DNA from: Myxococcota bacterium
Lineage (GTDB): Bacteria; Myxococcota; JAJVIH01
Length of the DNA: 64,000 bases
Assembly (NCBI GenBank): GCA_022072125.1
Contig: JAJVIH010000001.1
Coordinates: 56,311-120,310 of the forward strand
Reading direction: 5' to 3'
The position numbers and the translations under genes are program-made. This document shows positions 29,075 to 37,719 of this stretch, one piece after another (position 1 is the stretch's first letter; each line of letters begins with the position of its first letter). A model generated the notes under the pieces. The model ran no database searches, was not told where the DNA came from, and saw nothing but the letters and a program-made list of their open reading frames with translations.

Positions 29075-30522
29075 GCGGCGGCCTCCAGGATATTTTGGAA
29101 ACGGGGGGAAAGTCCGGGGAGCCAGGCTTCATCGGGTCCGGATGTGACCGCAGGCTCAAAGTCCGGATCAACCTGCCGCAACTCTCCGGCGAAGTCACGG
29201 CCCATTTGCGCCATCAGACGCAGGTTCGCTGGAAGCGCGCGGGCGATGAAATGGCGCGCCCGATCCGGTTCGTTCCAGAGCGCGCGCAGCATGGCGAGGG
29301 ATTTTTCTTCCAGGTCCGGATCGTCCGCCTCGCAGAACAGTTCCGGTTGCCGGCGATCGGTCATCAGGTTGCGGATGCGTTCATCCATGGTCACGCCCGC
29401 CGAGGGAACCAGATTGGACATGGAGGTGACGATGGCGTGGAAACGCGAACTCAGCACCATCGAACACTGGTGCAACACCGCCACCATATCGAACATGTCG
29501 TATTGATCGCTGATCACAAGCGGCGCGGGCCTGTGCAGGAGAGACGCCAGGTCTTCGCAGGCGCGGCGGTCCAGGGCTTCCATGCCCACCAGCACGGTGA
29601 ATACGCCGTGCTCGCTGGCGAAGCGGTTGATGGCTCCCGCGAGGCCTTCCAGGTATTTGCGGTAGGCGTTGCGCGAGCGCCGGGTCTGTTCGTGAAAATA
29701 GATGGAGCGGTAATGATCTTCCCCGAACTCCCCCGCGGAGAAATGGGCCAGCGCCTTGACGAGATTGGGCTTGACCGGCCACCAGAACGGATTGATGGGG
29801 CATACGGCCAGCACGGGAAGTTTTTCATCCCAGCCCAGCGCGGCCAATATCTGCTTCGCGGTTCCGGGCGGCGAAGGTTCAAAGGTCCAGGCGGTGTCGG
29901 TTCCGCCGCGGGTGCGGATACCCAACTGTTCCAGCACCCGCCGTGATGGTTCGTTGCGGCAGATGACCAGCGAGTGGCGGCAGCGGCGCTGTACAAAACG
30001 CCGGAGTTCCGGCGTCATCTCCCCGGCTTCGGCGCCGTAACCCACGGAAAGTTTTCCCTCCGCGTTGGCGATGCCCAGGGCCATGGTCATCATGATGGAC
30101 AGTGCGTTCGAGAACCGGGATTTGAACATCGAGCCTTCGCAAGCGACCACGCCATGGTGTTGCGGGCATTCCTGGCGGAGGAAATTGGGGAAAACCGTCG
30201 GCATGTGAATCTGCCGCACCGCGCGGAAATAGCCGCGGGTCAGCAGCGGCTCATTGGTCATGATGGTCAGGGAAGCCCGGTCATCGCCCAGGATGCGGCG
30301 GAACTGGCGGATCATTTCCTCGACGCGCACGTCGGCGCCGGTGTTGCGGGCGCCGGCGTATCCGGCCAGCAGCAACTGCAGCGGATCCCCTGGCTTGCGG
30401 CGGACCGGGTTCTCCGCGCGCGCCCACGATTGTCCCGCGGTTTCGATCATGGCGTCGCACGCCGCGATCAGCAGGCGATCGGCGTCCAGCAGGGAGGCGG
30501 TTTTCTCCAGCAGGGGGTGCAT
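29071..30522 (-). CDS. Polysaccharide pyruvyl transferase-family-like protein
   Basis: LLAGYAGARNTGADVRVEEMIRQ..., VVACEGSMFKSRFSNALSIMM, MVAVLHQCSMVLSSRFHAIVTSMSNLVPSAGVTMDERIRNLM. Confidence 0.7.
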   Translation of the reverse strand: MHPLLEKTASLLDADRLLIAACDAMIETAGQSWARAENPVRRKPGDPLQLLLAGYAGARNTGADVRVEEMIRQFRRILGDDRASLTIMTNEPLLTRGYFRAVRQIHMPTVFPNFLRQECPQHHGVVACEGSMFKSRFSNALSIMMTMALGIANAEGKLSVGYGAEAGEMTPELRRFVQRRCRHSLVICRNEPSRRVLEQLGIRTRGGTDTAWTFEPSPPGTAKQILAALGWDEKLPVLAVCPINPFWWPVKPNLVKALAHFSAGEFGEDHYRSIYFHEQTRRSRNAYRKYLEGLAGAINRFASEHGVFTVLVGMEALDRRACEDLASLLHRPAPLVISDQYDMFDMVAVLHQCSMVLSSRFHAIVTSMSNLVPSAGVTMDERIRNLMTDRRQPELFCEADDPDLEEKSLAMLRALWNEPDRARHFIARALPANLRLMAQMGRDFAGELRQVDPDFEPAVTSGPDEAWLPGLSPRFQNILEAAA

Positions 30523-31664
30523 CAGCGTCCGCCAAACTCCCGGACCCCTTCGGGCCACGGTTTGTAGGGGTATTTGAAACCGCCCTCGCGCGCAAAACGG
30601 AAGAGCGGATAGGCGTAATCCTGAAAGGGTCTGGGGGAACCTCCCAGTTCCCGGGACACGCGCTGGTTGTCAAAAACGGTGTTGTAGCTCAGGTAGGGCA
30701 GGAAAACCTTGAGCAGCGAGGCCATCGGCGCCACGCCCCATGCTCGCGGGCTGCTGGAAAGCCCCTCCACCGTGCGGCGGAACAATGGCAACGACGAGGG
30801 GATGAAGCGCGGCCGCCGTTCAAAACCCGCTTCGATCATGCGGTCCATGATTTGCCGGTAGGCGGGCGACCCCTCGCCCGCGCTCAGGTTGTACGCGCCG
30901 TGGGCGGGTTTGTCCTGCTGGTGAATGGTCACGATGGCCCGCCCCACGTAATCGGCCGGAACGATATCCATGCGCCAATTCTCGTCGAAGGGCAGCACGG
31001 GCAGACTCGCCAGAAAAACGAAGGCGCGCACCATGTCGAATTGAGTCGTTTCCGGGAAGCGGCTGTCGCCCAGCACGGTTGCGGGCCGGAAGATGGTGAT
31101 GGGCGAATCCGGCAGCAGTTCATGCACCATATGCTCGCAGAATTTCTTGGTGCGCGCGTAGGGGTCATAGTCGCTGCGGTTCCAGTCAATCGTGTTGTCC
31201 TCGCTTACGCATTCGTTTTGCCGTTCGCCCGCCACCGCCACCGTGGAGATATCGCTGAAGCGCCGCAATCCGTGGTGATCCGCCGCCGCGCGCGCCAGCT
31301 TGAGGACTTCCAGCGTGCCCCGCAGATTGACGTTGAAGCATGCCTTGTTGGACTTGCGGTTGAGCGAGGCGGCGCAATGGATCACGCTGGTGATCCGGCG
31401 GGCCGCGGCTTTTACATCCTCCGCTGGCGCGCCGAAATCCCGGTCCGTCAGATCGCCGCGCAGGATATCCGTCCGCGTATTCAGAAATTCATGAAACTCT
31501 TCAAAAGGCATATGGAGTTGCATCGAACCCCACAACCGGCGGGCCGCTTCCTCGCGGGATTTGGCGCGCACCAGCAAGGTCAGGCGTTCCGCGCCGGTCT
31601 TCCACAGACCATGGGCGATATACGACCCGATATATCCGGTGGCGCCGGTCAGAAACACGTTCAT
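30522..31664 (-). CDS. NAD(P)-dependent SDR / thioester-reductase-like protein
   Basis: MNVFLTGATGYIGSYIAHGLWKTGAERLTLLVR; YARTKKFCEHMV (YxxxK); TGATG overlap with next gene. Confidence 0.85.
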   Translation of the reverse strand: MNVFLTGATGYIGSYIAHGLWKTGAERLTLLVRAKSREEAARRLWGSMQLHMPFEEFHEFLNTRTDILRGDLTDRDFGAPAEDVKAAARRITSVIHCAASLNRKSNKACFNVNLRGTLEVLKLARAAADHHGLRRFSDISTVAVAGERQNECVSEDNTIDWNRSDYDPYARTKKFCEHMVHELLPDSPITIFRPATVLGDSRFPETTQFDMVRAFVFLASLPVLPFDENWRMDIVPADYVGRAIVTIHQQDKPAHGAYNLSAGEGSPAYRQIMDRMIEAGFERRPRFIPSSLPLFRRTVEGLSSSPRAWGVAPMASLLKVFLPYLSYNTVFDNQRVSRELGGSPRPFQDYAYPLFRFAREGGFKYPYKPWPEGVREFGGR

Positions 31665-33355
31665 TGCGCCGCCTCCGCCGCTTCGCCAGCAGCAATGCTC
31701 CACTCGCGCACGGAGACTGGTTGCGCCGGCGCGATGGTTTCAAGTTTGCCGCCCAGCAATTCGGGATAACACCAGCGCCGCACGCCCGGCATGTGAACGT
31801 CCATCCAGAAATGGGCCCAGTCAATGGACATGGGATCAAAGCGCCATTCCGGTTCTTCCACCGCGGTGTTGAGCAGGAAATCCGTGCGGAATATCTGCCG
31901 GTGGTCGTTGATGAACGGCTTGTAGAGATTGAGCATGCGATCAATCTTCGCCAGGTTGCGCTCGCCGCTTTCCAGCGATTTCGCCAGGGAGGAGGCCGGG
32001 GCGCGCAGCCACCCGGGGCCGGATTTGGACAGGCCTTTCAGCGATCCGGCGGCGGCGTGGGAATAAAGCCTCAGCCTGGGGACGGAGAGCGCGTGGTCTT
32101 CATCCGCGCCCGCGGCGTCCCAGCGGGAGAGAACCCAGCGTTCGACCCAGTTCTCGCCGTGCTGGCGGTAGTATTTCCGGTGGCCCAGCGCGGTCAGTTC
32201 AACGGTGCGGCCGACTGACAGGGGGTTTGCATGGTACGATCCGCATTGCGCCACCAGGGGATGCTCCCCCCGCAGCAACGCGGCGGCCGCGATCCCCATG
32301 CCTCTGCATACTTCGTCCACCGGCGAGATGTCGAAGGGAACGGTCGCGCCCCCCGGAAAAAACCGGAACCAGGACCCCAGCAACCAGATCAGGGGGCCTG
32401 AAGTGTTGAATCCCTCGTTCCATCCGGGAAACGGAAACCGCAACGCGCTCTCCACAATCGCCGGACGGAAGATCAACAGGCGTTCCCGCGGCAGCATTCG
32501 CGCCAGCACGCGCTCAGCCATGCCCTTGCTGAGGGTGTAACTGTTGGGCCAGCCCAGAATCTGGGCGCGCGTCATTCCCACGCTGGTCATATCCTGTTCG
32601 AGGAGGCGCCGCTGCTCGTGCGCGGTCTGTTCCTCAAGCGAGCGATCATGGTGAGCGCCGCGCGCCATCGCCCGTTCGGCGCGGGATTGTGCGCGTTCGA
32701 TCATCCACGGTTCATTGTGGCGCTCCATCACCGAAGTGATTTCGTTGCGCAAATGCCGGATCTCGTCCAGGGCGTCGAAGGGAGCGCCGGAAGGAGACTG
32801 GTTGATTTCCAGCGATTCCGGAATTTCCCCGTCCGTCATTCCGGCGACAAAACAGGTGCTGACATGCAGCAGCTTCGCGCGTTTGCTCGCCCGCACGAAT
32901 TCGCCCACCTGCCTGGCGCCTTCGACATTCACCCCCAGGGCCTGGCGGATATCCGCGTCGAAGGACACCACTCCCGCGCAGTGGATGAAGAGATCGATCT
33001 CCCCCAGCAGTTGATTGCAGGTCAGCGGATCCATGCCGAGACAGCCGGCCTCCACGTCTCCTTCCACCGCGAACAGGCGGCCCTTGATGACTCCCGCCAG
33101 CTTTCCGCTTTCATGCAGCGGGCCAAAGACTGGAGAAGTATTGAGGAGATGATTCAGGCGGGCGGCGGCGCTGGCGAAGCCCTGACGCCGCATCAACACG
33201 TAAATGCGGCCGGTTTCCGGCAGTTGATGCAGGATCATCGCCAGCCAGACCTTGGCGAGAAATCCCGACGCTCCGGTGATCAGGATATTCTTCCCGGAGA
33301 GGGCGCGGCGAACGCTGAGCGGCGCAATCAACTGTTGTAGTCCATGATCGGCCAT
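31661..33355 (-). CDS. Fatty acyl-CoA reductase-like protein (male-sterility/NAD-binding 4 type)
   Basis: SGKNILITGASGFLAKVWLAMILHQLPETGRIYVLMRR; LHVSTCFVAGMTDGEIPE; NSYTLSKGMAERVLA; C-terminal region IDWAHFWMDVHMPGVRRWCYP. Confidence 0.85.
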   Translation of the reverse strand: MADHGLQQLIAPLSVRRALSGKNILITGASGFLAKVWLAMILHQLPETGRIYVLMRRQGFASAAARLNHLLNTSPVFGPLHESGKLAGVIKGRLFAVEGDVEAGCLGMDPLTCNQLLGEIDLFIHCAGVVSFDADIRQALGVNVEGARQVGEFVRASKRAKLLHVSTCFVAGMTDGEIPESLEINQSPSGAPFDALDEIRHLRNEITSVMERHNEPWMIERAQSRAERAMARGAHHDRSLEEQTAHEQRRLLEQDMTSVGMTRAQILGWPNSYTLSKGMAERVLARMLPRERLLIFRPAIVESALRFPFPGWNEGFNTSGPLIWLLGSWFRFFPGGATVPFDISPVDEVCRGMGIAAAALLRGEHPLVAQCGSYHANPLSVGRTVELTALGHRKYYRQHGENWVERWVLSRWDAAGADEDHALSVPRLRLYSHAAAGSLKGLSKSGPGWLRAPASSLAKSLESGERNLAKIDRMLNLYKPFINDHRQIFRTDFLLNTAVEEPEWRFDPMSIDWAHFWMDVHMPGVRRWCYPELLGGKLETIAPAQPVSVREWSIAAGEAAEAAQ

Positions 33356-34056
33356 CCCGACTCCGTGGCGGCGCGGCGCAAGGTGAAATCCGGATTGACA
33401 GCGCAGGGAAATCCCACACGGGACATCAGCAGCAAATCCGGTCCCGCGGAAGCGTATACACGGCTCCGCGAAAGGTCCGCGTTTTTCTCCCGGGCGAGGA
33501 TGCGAATCCACTCGCCGGATTCATGCCCGCCAACCACGGGGTCCTTCAAACGGCCCGTGGCCTCGCCATGGCGGATTTCCAGATGATTGCAGCGCCATTC
33601 GTCAACGTCCCGCAGGCTGGAGAGCCAGGGACCCACGGCGTGGGAGATATTTTCGCTGATGGCGATGACGGTGAATCCGTCCGCGCGGGCCTTGCGCAGC
33701 CAGTCAAGCCCCCCCGGCAACACCGCATTGGGGAGAACGCCGCCGGCGTATTCCTCGCCAAGCACCCGGAGGCGGTCTTCGCTCATGCCCCGCAATGAAG
33801 CCCATGCCGCGCGGTTCGACATCGTCCGATCATTCTGCGCGGTCAGGACAGCCATGGGCGCCGTCAGCGCCACTCCGCCAAGGCGCAGCAAGCGCTCCCG
33901 GAACCCGGCGCTATTGGCGGCGAAATACGCCGAAGCGGACAACACCCCCCGGCGCAACAACACGCCCTCGACCCGGAAGATGGCCAAACGCACAGGCTGG
34001 ACAGGGGCGGAAGGAGTTCCGGAATAAACCAGCGATGGAGCGGCGGATTGTTCCAT
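33328..34056 (-). CDS. HAD-IB-like protein with substituted catalytic motif I
   Basis: RLAIFRVEGVLLRRGVLSASAYF in place of DxDGT; FTVIAISENIS; GRLKDP; YASAGPDLLLMSRVGFPCAVNPD. Confidence 0.7.
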   Translation of the reverse strand: MEQSAAPSLVYSGTPSAPVQPVRLAIFRVEGVLLRRGVLSASAYFAANSAGFRERLLRLGGVALTAPMAVLTAQNDRTMSNRAAWASLRGMSEDRLRVLGEEYAGGVLPNAVLPGGLDWLRKARADGFTVIAISENISHAVGPWLSSLRDVDEWRCNHLEIRHGEATGRLKDPVVGGHESGEWIRILAREKNADLSRSRVYASAGPDLLLMSRVGFPCAVNPDFTLRRAATESGWPIMDYNS

Positions 34057-34062
34057 GGGCGA

Positions 34063-34092
34063 AAAATAGACTGACATGTCAGTCTAAATCAA
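34063..34092 (-). promoter_or_regulatory. Promoter/operator of the lipid operon: -35 TTGATT, 18-nt spacer, -10 TATTTT with perfect 20-bp palindrome TAGACTGACATGTCAGTCTA (34067-34086)
   Basis: Perfect inverted repeat read directly; spacing of flanking hexamers is 18 nt on the minus strand, upstream of the first operon gene. Confidence 0.7.
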
Positions 34093-34187
34093 GGGTGAAA
34101 ATATGTATTTGTAACGGACAGATGGTTTTTCCGGATCAAAACGCGGTCATTCAAGCGGCGTCTCCGGGAAAACCGCTGTGCGTCAGG

Positions 34188-34745
34188 TCATGGTTGCGTG
34201 GTGTTGCAGCCGCCGTTGGCGGTGCGGCGGAATGTCCAGGCCCAGGCGTCGGTCAGGCCTTCCTGCTGTTCGGGTTCAAAGGCCCTGTTGGCGGGTTCCC
34301 GCAGCGGGTCTGTGGAAAATTTCCGGTCCGCGACCCAGACTTCCAGCGTATGAATGGCGTCATCGTTGATGTTGAGCCCTTCGGGACCGATGACGAGGTC
34401 AATCGTCGCGCGCCGTTCGTCGCCAGTGGGACGCAGACTCGTCACCTTGGCGATGGAACTGGCGTTGCGGGAATAATCCAGGAACCAGCGGACCTCGATG
34501 ATGTCATCCAGGTTGTCATCGCGGACTTCGCCAATGGAGAAGCGGTAGGCCGGGCAGTTGGCGGCGATTTCGACATAGCCGCGGGCTGGAGCCGCGCTCT
34601 CCGCCACCAGCCTGGGCGGACGGTTGACGGGTTGCGGCGGGGCCTCCACTGGTTGTGGCTCGATGGGTGGAGGAATCACGCACGCGGCTTGAAGCAACAG
34701 CAGTCCAAGAACAGCCAGCCGCGGAGTGTTGGACGTTCGTTTCAA
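34188..34745 (-). CDS. Hypothetical lipoprotein
   Basis: [39 protein letters not shown] lipobox; 4-nt overlap with upstream EBP gene. Confidence 0.65.
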   Translation of the reverse strand: MKRTSNTPRLAVLGLLLLQAACVIPPPIEPQPVEAPPQPVNRPPRLVAESAAPARGYVEIAANCPAYRFSIGEVRDDNLDDIIEVRWFLDYSRNASSIAKVTSLRPTGDERRATIDLVIGPEGLNINDDAIHTLEVWVADRKFSTDPLREPANRAFEPEQQEGLTDAWAWTFRRTANGGCNTTQP

Positions 34746-36526
34746 CGTCCGGCCTTCTTTTCGAGGTAGCGGAAGATGGTGCGCGGATCCACGCCAAGGT
34801 CGCGCGCCGTCTTGGTGCGGTTGCCGCCGTTGCGGTTGAGCACCTCGTCAATATAACGGGCTTCAAAGCGTTCGCGCGCCTCGGCCAGCGGCAGCACCGG
34901 GGACTCGTCGCGGTTGTCCAGTTCCAGATCCGCCTGGGTTAGAATGACCTGGCCCGACAGCACCGCCGCCTTGCGGATGCGGTTTTCCAGTTCGCGGATA
35001 TTTCCCGGCCAGCCATGGCGCAACATGGCGGCCTCGGCGGCGGCGTCGAAGCGCAGATTCGGACGCCGGTACTCCTCGCCGATTTTTCGCAGCAGGTAAT
35101 TGGCGATCAGCAGGATATCCCGGTCGCGCTCGCGCAGGGGCGGCAGGCGAAGGGTGATGACGTTCAGCCGGAAATACAGGTCCTCGCGGAACCGGCCTTC
35201 GCGGATCATTTCTTCCAGATCCTGGTTGGTGGCGGCGATGACACGGATATCCACCGCCTCGGGCCGCGTATCGCCGACCTTGACGACGGTGCGATCCTGA
35301 AGGACCCGCAGCAGTTTGACCTGAAGCTGGAGCGGCATTTCGCCGATTTCATCCAGGAAGAGCGAACCACCGTGCGCCGCCATGAATTTTCCCGGCCGGG
35401 TGGCGACGGCCCCCGTGAACGCGCCGCGCACGTGGCCGAACAGTTCGCTCTCCAACAGGTTTTCCGGGATGGCGCCGCAGTTGATGCCGACAAACGGACC
35501 CTTGCTGCGCGGCGAGCGCCGGTGAATCTCGCGGGCGATCAGTTCCTTTCCAACGCCGGTTTCCCCAGTGATCAGCACGGTGACATCCGCGCCCGCGATT
35601 TTTTCCACTTTGCGGTAGATTTCCCGCATGGAGGGGCTGTCGCCCACCAGCGATCCGAACGCCTGCGTCTCCAGGCGTTCGCGCAGGCGGGTGTTGGCGT
35701 CCTTGAGTTCGCCCACCAGGATGGCGCTGCTCAGGATCATCGCCGCCTGGGCCGCGAAGACTGTCAGCACGTCAAGATTGACCTGGGTGAACAGGTTGGC
35801 GACGCGGTTGTTTCCGGCGAAGAGCACGCCCAACAGCTTTCCCCGGTCGATCAGCGGCGCGCACATCACCGAGGCCAGTTTCAGGTTCACCACCGAATCC
35901 GCGGACTGGAACAGCGAGTCGTTCAGCGCGTCGGAAACGATGAGCGGCTCCCGGGTTTCGATCACCTTCCGCACGATGGAATCGGAGATCTGGCCATCGG
36001 TGTCCACGATGTTGCGGGACTCGCTAACCCGCGCGGAAACCACCCGGGGCCTGCCTTCCTCCATCAGCACCAGAAAACCCCGATCAGCCTTGGTGACTTC
36101 CAGCACCTTCTCCAGCAGTTTGTCGAGCAGGGGCGCAAGCCCGCTGTCCGTGGAGAGTTCGCGGCAGAATTCATGCAGCTTGCGGTAATGCTGCAGTTCG
36201 CTGGCGTCGCTGGAAGGCGCGTCCAGCCGCGGTCCCGGCTGCAGGATATACCCGCCCGCACGAAGTTGTTCGCCCGGAGCGATCACGGCCTTGCGGATCT
36301 TTTTCCCGTTGTGCAGGAACTCCGCGCCGCGATCCACGCCTTCGCACAGAATCTGTTCTCCCCGCCGCTCCATGCGCAGGTGGCAGGCGCTGATCCCTTC
36401 ACCTGATATGGACAGATCATTTCCCGGACCCGATCCGATGGTCGAAACCGGGCGGGTCAGCGGTATCGATCGGATGGGCAGCCCCGTTGCATCCAGCAGA
36501 TTGAGAAACAACCGTGTGGTAGACAT
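34742..36526 (-). CDS. FHA-GAF-sigma54-interacting Fis-family transcriptional activator
   Basis: FHA-like N-term [49 protein letters not shown], Fis-type [28 protein letters not shown]. Confidence 0.92.
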   Translation of the reverse strand: MSTTRLFLNLLDATGLPIRSIPLTRPVSTIGSGPGNDLSISGEGISACHLRMERRGEQILCEGVDRGAEFLHNGKKIRKAVIAPGEQLRAGGYILQPGPRLDAPSSDASELQHYRKLHEFCRELSTDSGLAPLLDKLLEKVLEVTKADRGFLVLMEEGRPRVVSARVSESRNIVDTDGQISDSIVRKVIETREPLIVSDALNDSLFQSADSVVNLKLASVMCAPLIDRGKLLGVLFAGNNRVANLFTQVNLDVLTVFAAQAAMILSSAILVGELKDANTRLRERLETQAFGSLVGDSPSMREIYRKVEKIAGADVTVLITGETGVGKELIAREIHRRSPRSKGPFVGINCGAIPENLLESELFGHVRGAFTGAVATRPGKFMAAHGGSLFLDEIGEMPLQLQVKLLRVLQDRTVVKVGDTRPEAVDIRVIAATNQDLEEMIREGRFREDLYFRLNVITLRLPPLRERDRDILLIANYLLRKIGEEYRRPNLRFDAAAEAAMLRHGWPGNIRELENRIRKAAVLSGQVILTQADLELDNRDESPVLPLAEARERFEARYIDEVLNRNGGNRTKTARDLGVDPRTIFRYLEKKAGR

Positions 36527-36539
36527 ATATCCGGCGCAC

Positions 36540-37595
36540 TCAGAATTTCAGTTCCAGCGACGCGCCGAAAATGTCTCCCACCCCGGGCGTCAACTTCCAC
36601 TGTATGCCGGATGACGGGCTTTCTCCAGCCGGGGAGGATGGATCGGGTTTGGACGCCGGCGAGGCGGGCGGCGCTGGAGCCGCGGGACCTGGCCGCGCCG
36701 GGGAAGGAGCAGTCTGGTCCCCGCCGCCCAGATTACGCTCCTGCAGTTTGATGGTGCTCTGGTAATTCAACAGGGAATCCGTCACGCCGGCGGCGTATCC
36801 GGCCAAAAACACCACCAGCCCGCCCCACTGGAATCCACGCGCCAATTTGGCTTTGTCATGGTCCGGGGTGAAGGAGGCTGGATTCGCGCCCGGGGGCGGC
36901 GCCGTGTTGTAGAAACCGCGTTTGTTCCGGAGCGCCTCGGCGACGGCGTAACCGCTGATATTGGCGGCCAGCCCCGCCGTCTGGATGGACAGGAAAATCC
37001 AGCCCTTGGCCGGTTGCTGGTTCTGGAATTGCCCCACGCCAAAAGGGAAAAAATTCAACGCATAAAGGTTCTCCCGGTACACGCGATCAATATACACCTT
37101 GCGGCGCTCAGCCTGCCGCGCGCGTTCTGCTTCCAGCATTTTGCGTTTGATTTCATCCTGCCGCTTGCGCTCCTCGATCAGGCTATCCAGTTCGGCTTTT
37201 TTCTCCTCGCGGATGCGGGCGTAGAACGCGCGCATGGGCGGCGGATAGCGCACCGGGTCCAGTTCGTGATCGGGATTCTGGATCAACAAACGGGTGAACG
37301 GCTCCCGGGCGGCCTCGCGATCATCCAGATAAAAATAGGCGGCGCCCAGCAGTTCCAGCGCTTCCTTGATGCGGGCGGGATCGGCCAGCGATCCCGATTG
37401 CAACAGGTTCTCCAGCGCCCCCACGGCGCTCTTGTACTGGCCTGCGTCGTAGTAGGCCACCGCTTCCAGCCAGGCGTCCTGGGTGTCCGCACGGGCGGGA
37501 ATGGAAAAAGCCAAGAGCAACGCCAGCACCACCGGAGAATATATCCGGCTCAGGCGTTTGCTCCATGAGGGGGATGGCGGAAATATCCGCTTCAT
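36540..37595 (-). CDS. Hypothetical TPR-like/DUF5683-like secreted membrane protein
   Basis: Signal peptide, AVAYYDAGQYKSAVGALENLLQSG..., C-terminal NFFPFGVGQFQNQQPAKGWIFL. Confidence 0.6.
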   Translation of the reverse strand: MKRIFPPSPSWSKRLSRIYSPVVLALLLAFSIPARADTQDAWLEAVAYYDAGQYKSAVGALENLLQSGSLADPARIKEALELLGAAYFYLDDREAAREPFTRLLIQNPDHELDPVRYPPPMRAFYARIREEKKAELDSLIEERKRQDEIKRKMLEAERARQAERRKVYIDRVYRENLYALNFFPFGVGQFQNQQPAKGWIFLSIQTAGLAANISGYAVAEALRNKRGFYNTAPPPGANPASFTPDHDKAKLARGFQWGGLVVFLAGYAAGVTDSLLNYQSTIKLQERNLGGGDQTAPSPARPGPAAPAPPASPASKPDPSSPAGESPSSGIQWKLTPGVGDIFGASLELKF

Positions 37596-37719
37596 TGGCT
37601 GCAGTATGGCCCACGCGCGCGGTGGACTCAATTTCAGCGCGCCTTGTCATGCAAATGGGGATGGACCCATGGGCCGCCATTCCTGCAAACGTTTGATGCG
37701 GGGCGATCCTCCGGATCCA

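Noticed and set aside
34063-34092. Reading the palindrome as a rho-independent terminator
   Set aside because: The 20-bp palindrome has no loop and is AT/GC mixed; its placement between -35 and -10 hexamers favours an operator.
35015-36406. 463-aa plus ORF
   Set aside because: Antisense of the FHA-sigma54 activator with strong family motifs on the other strand.
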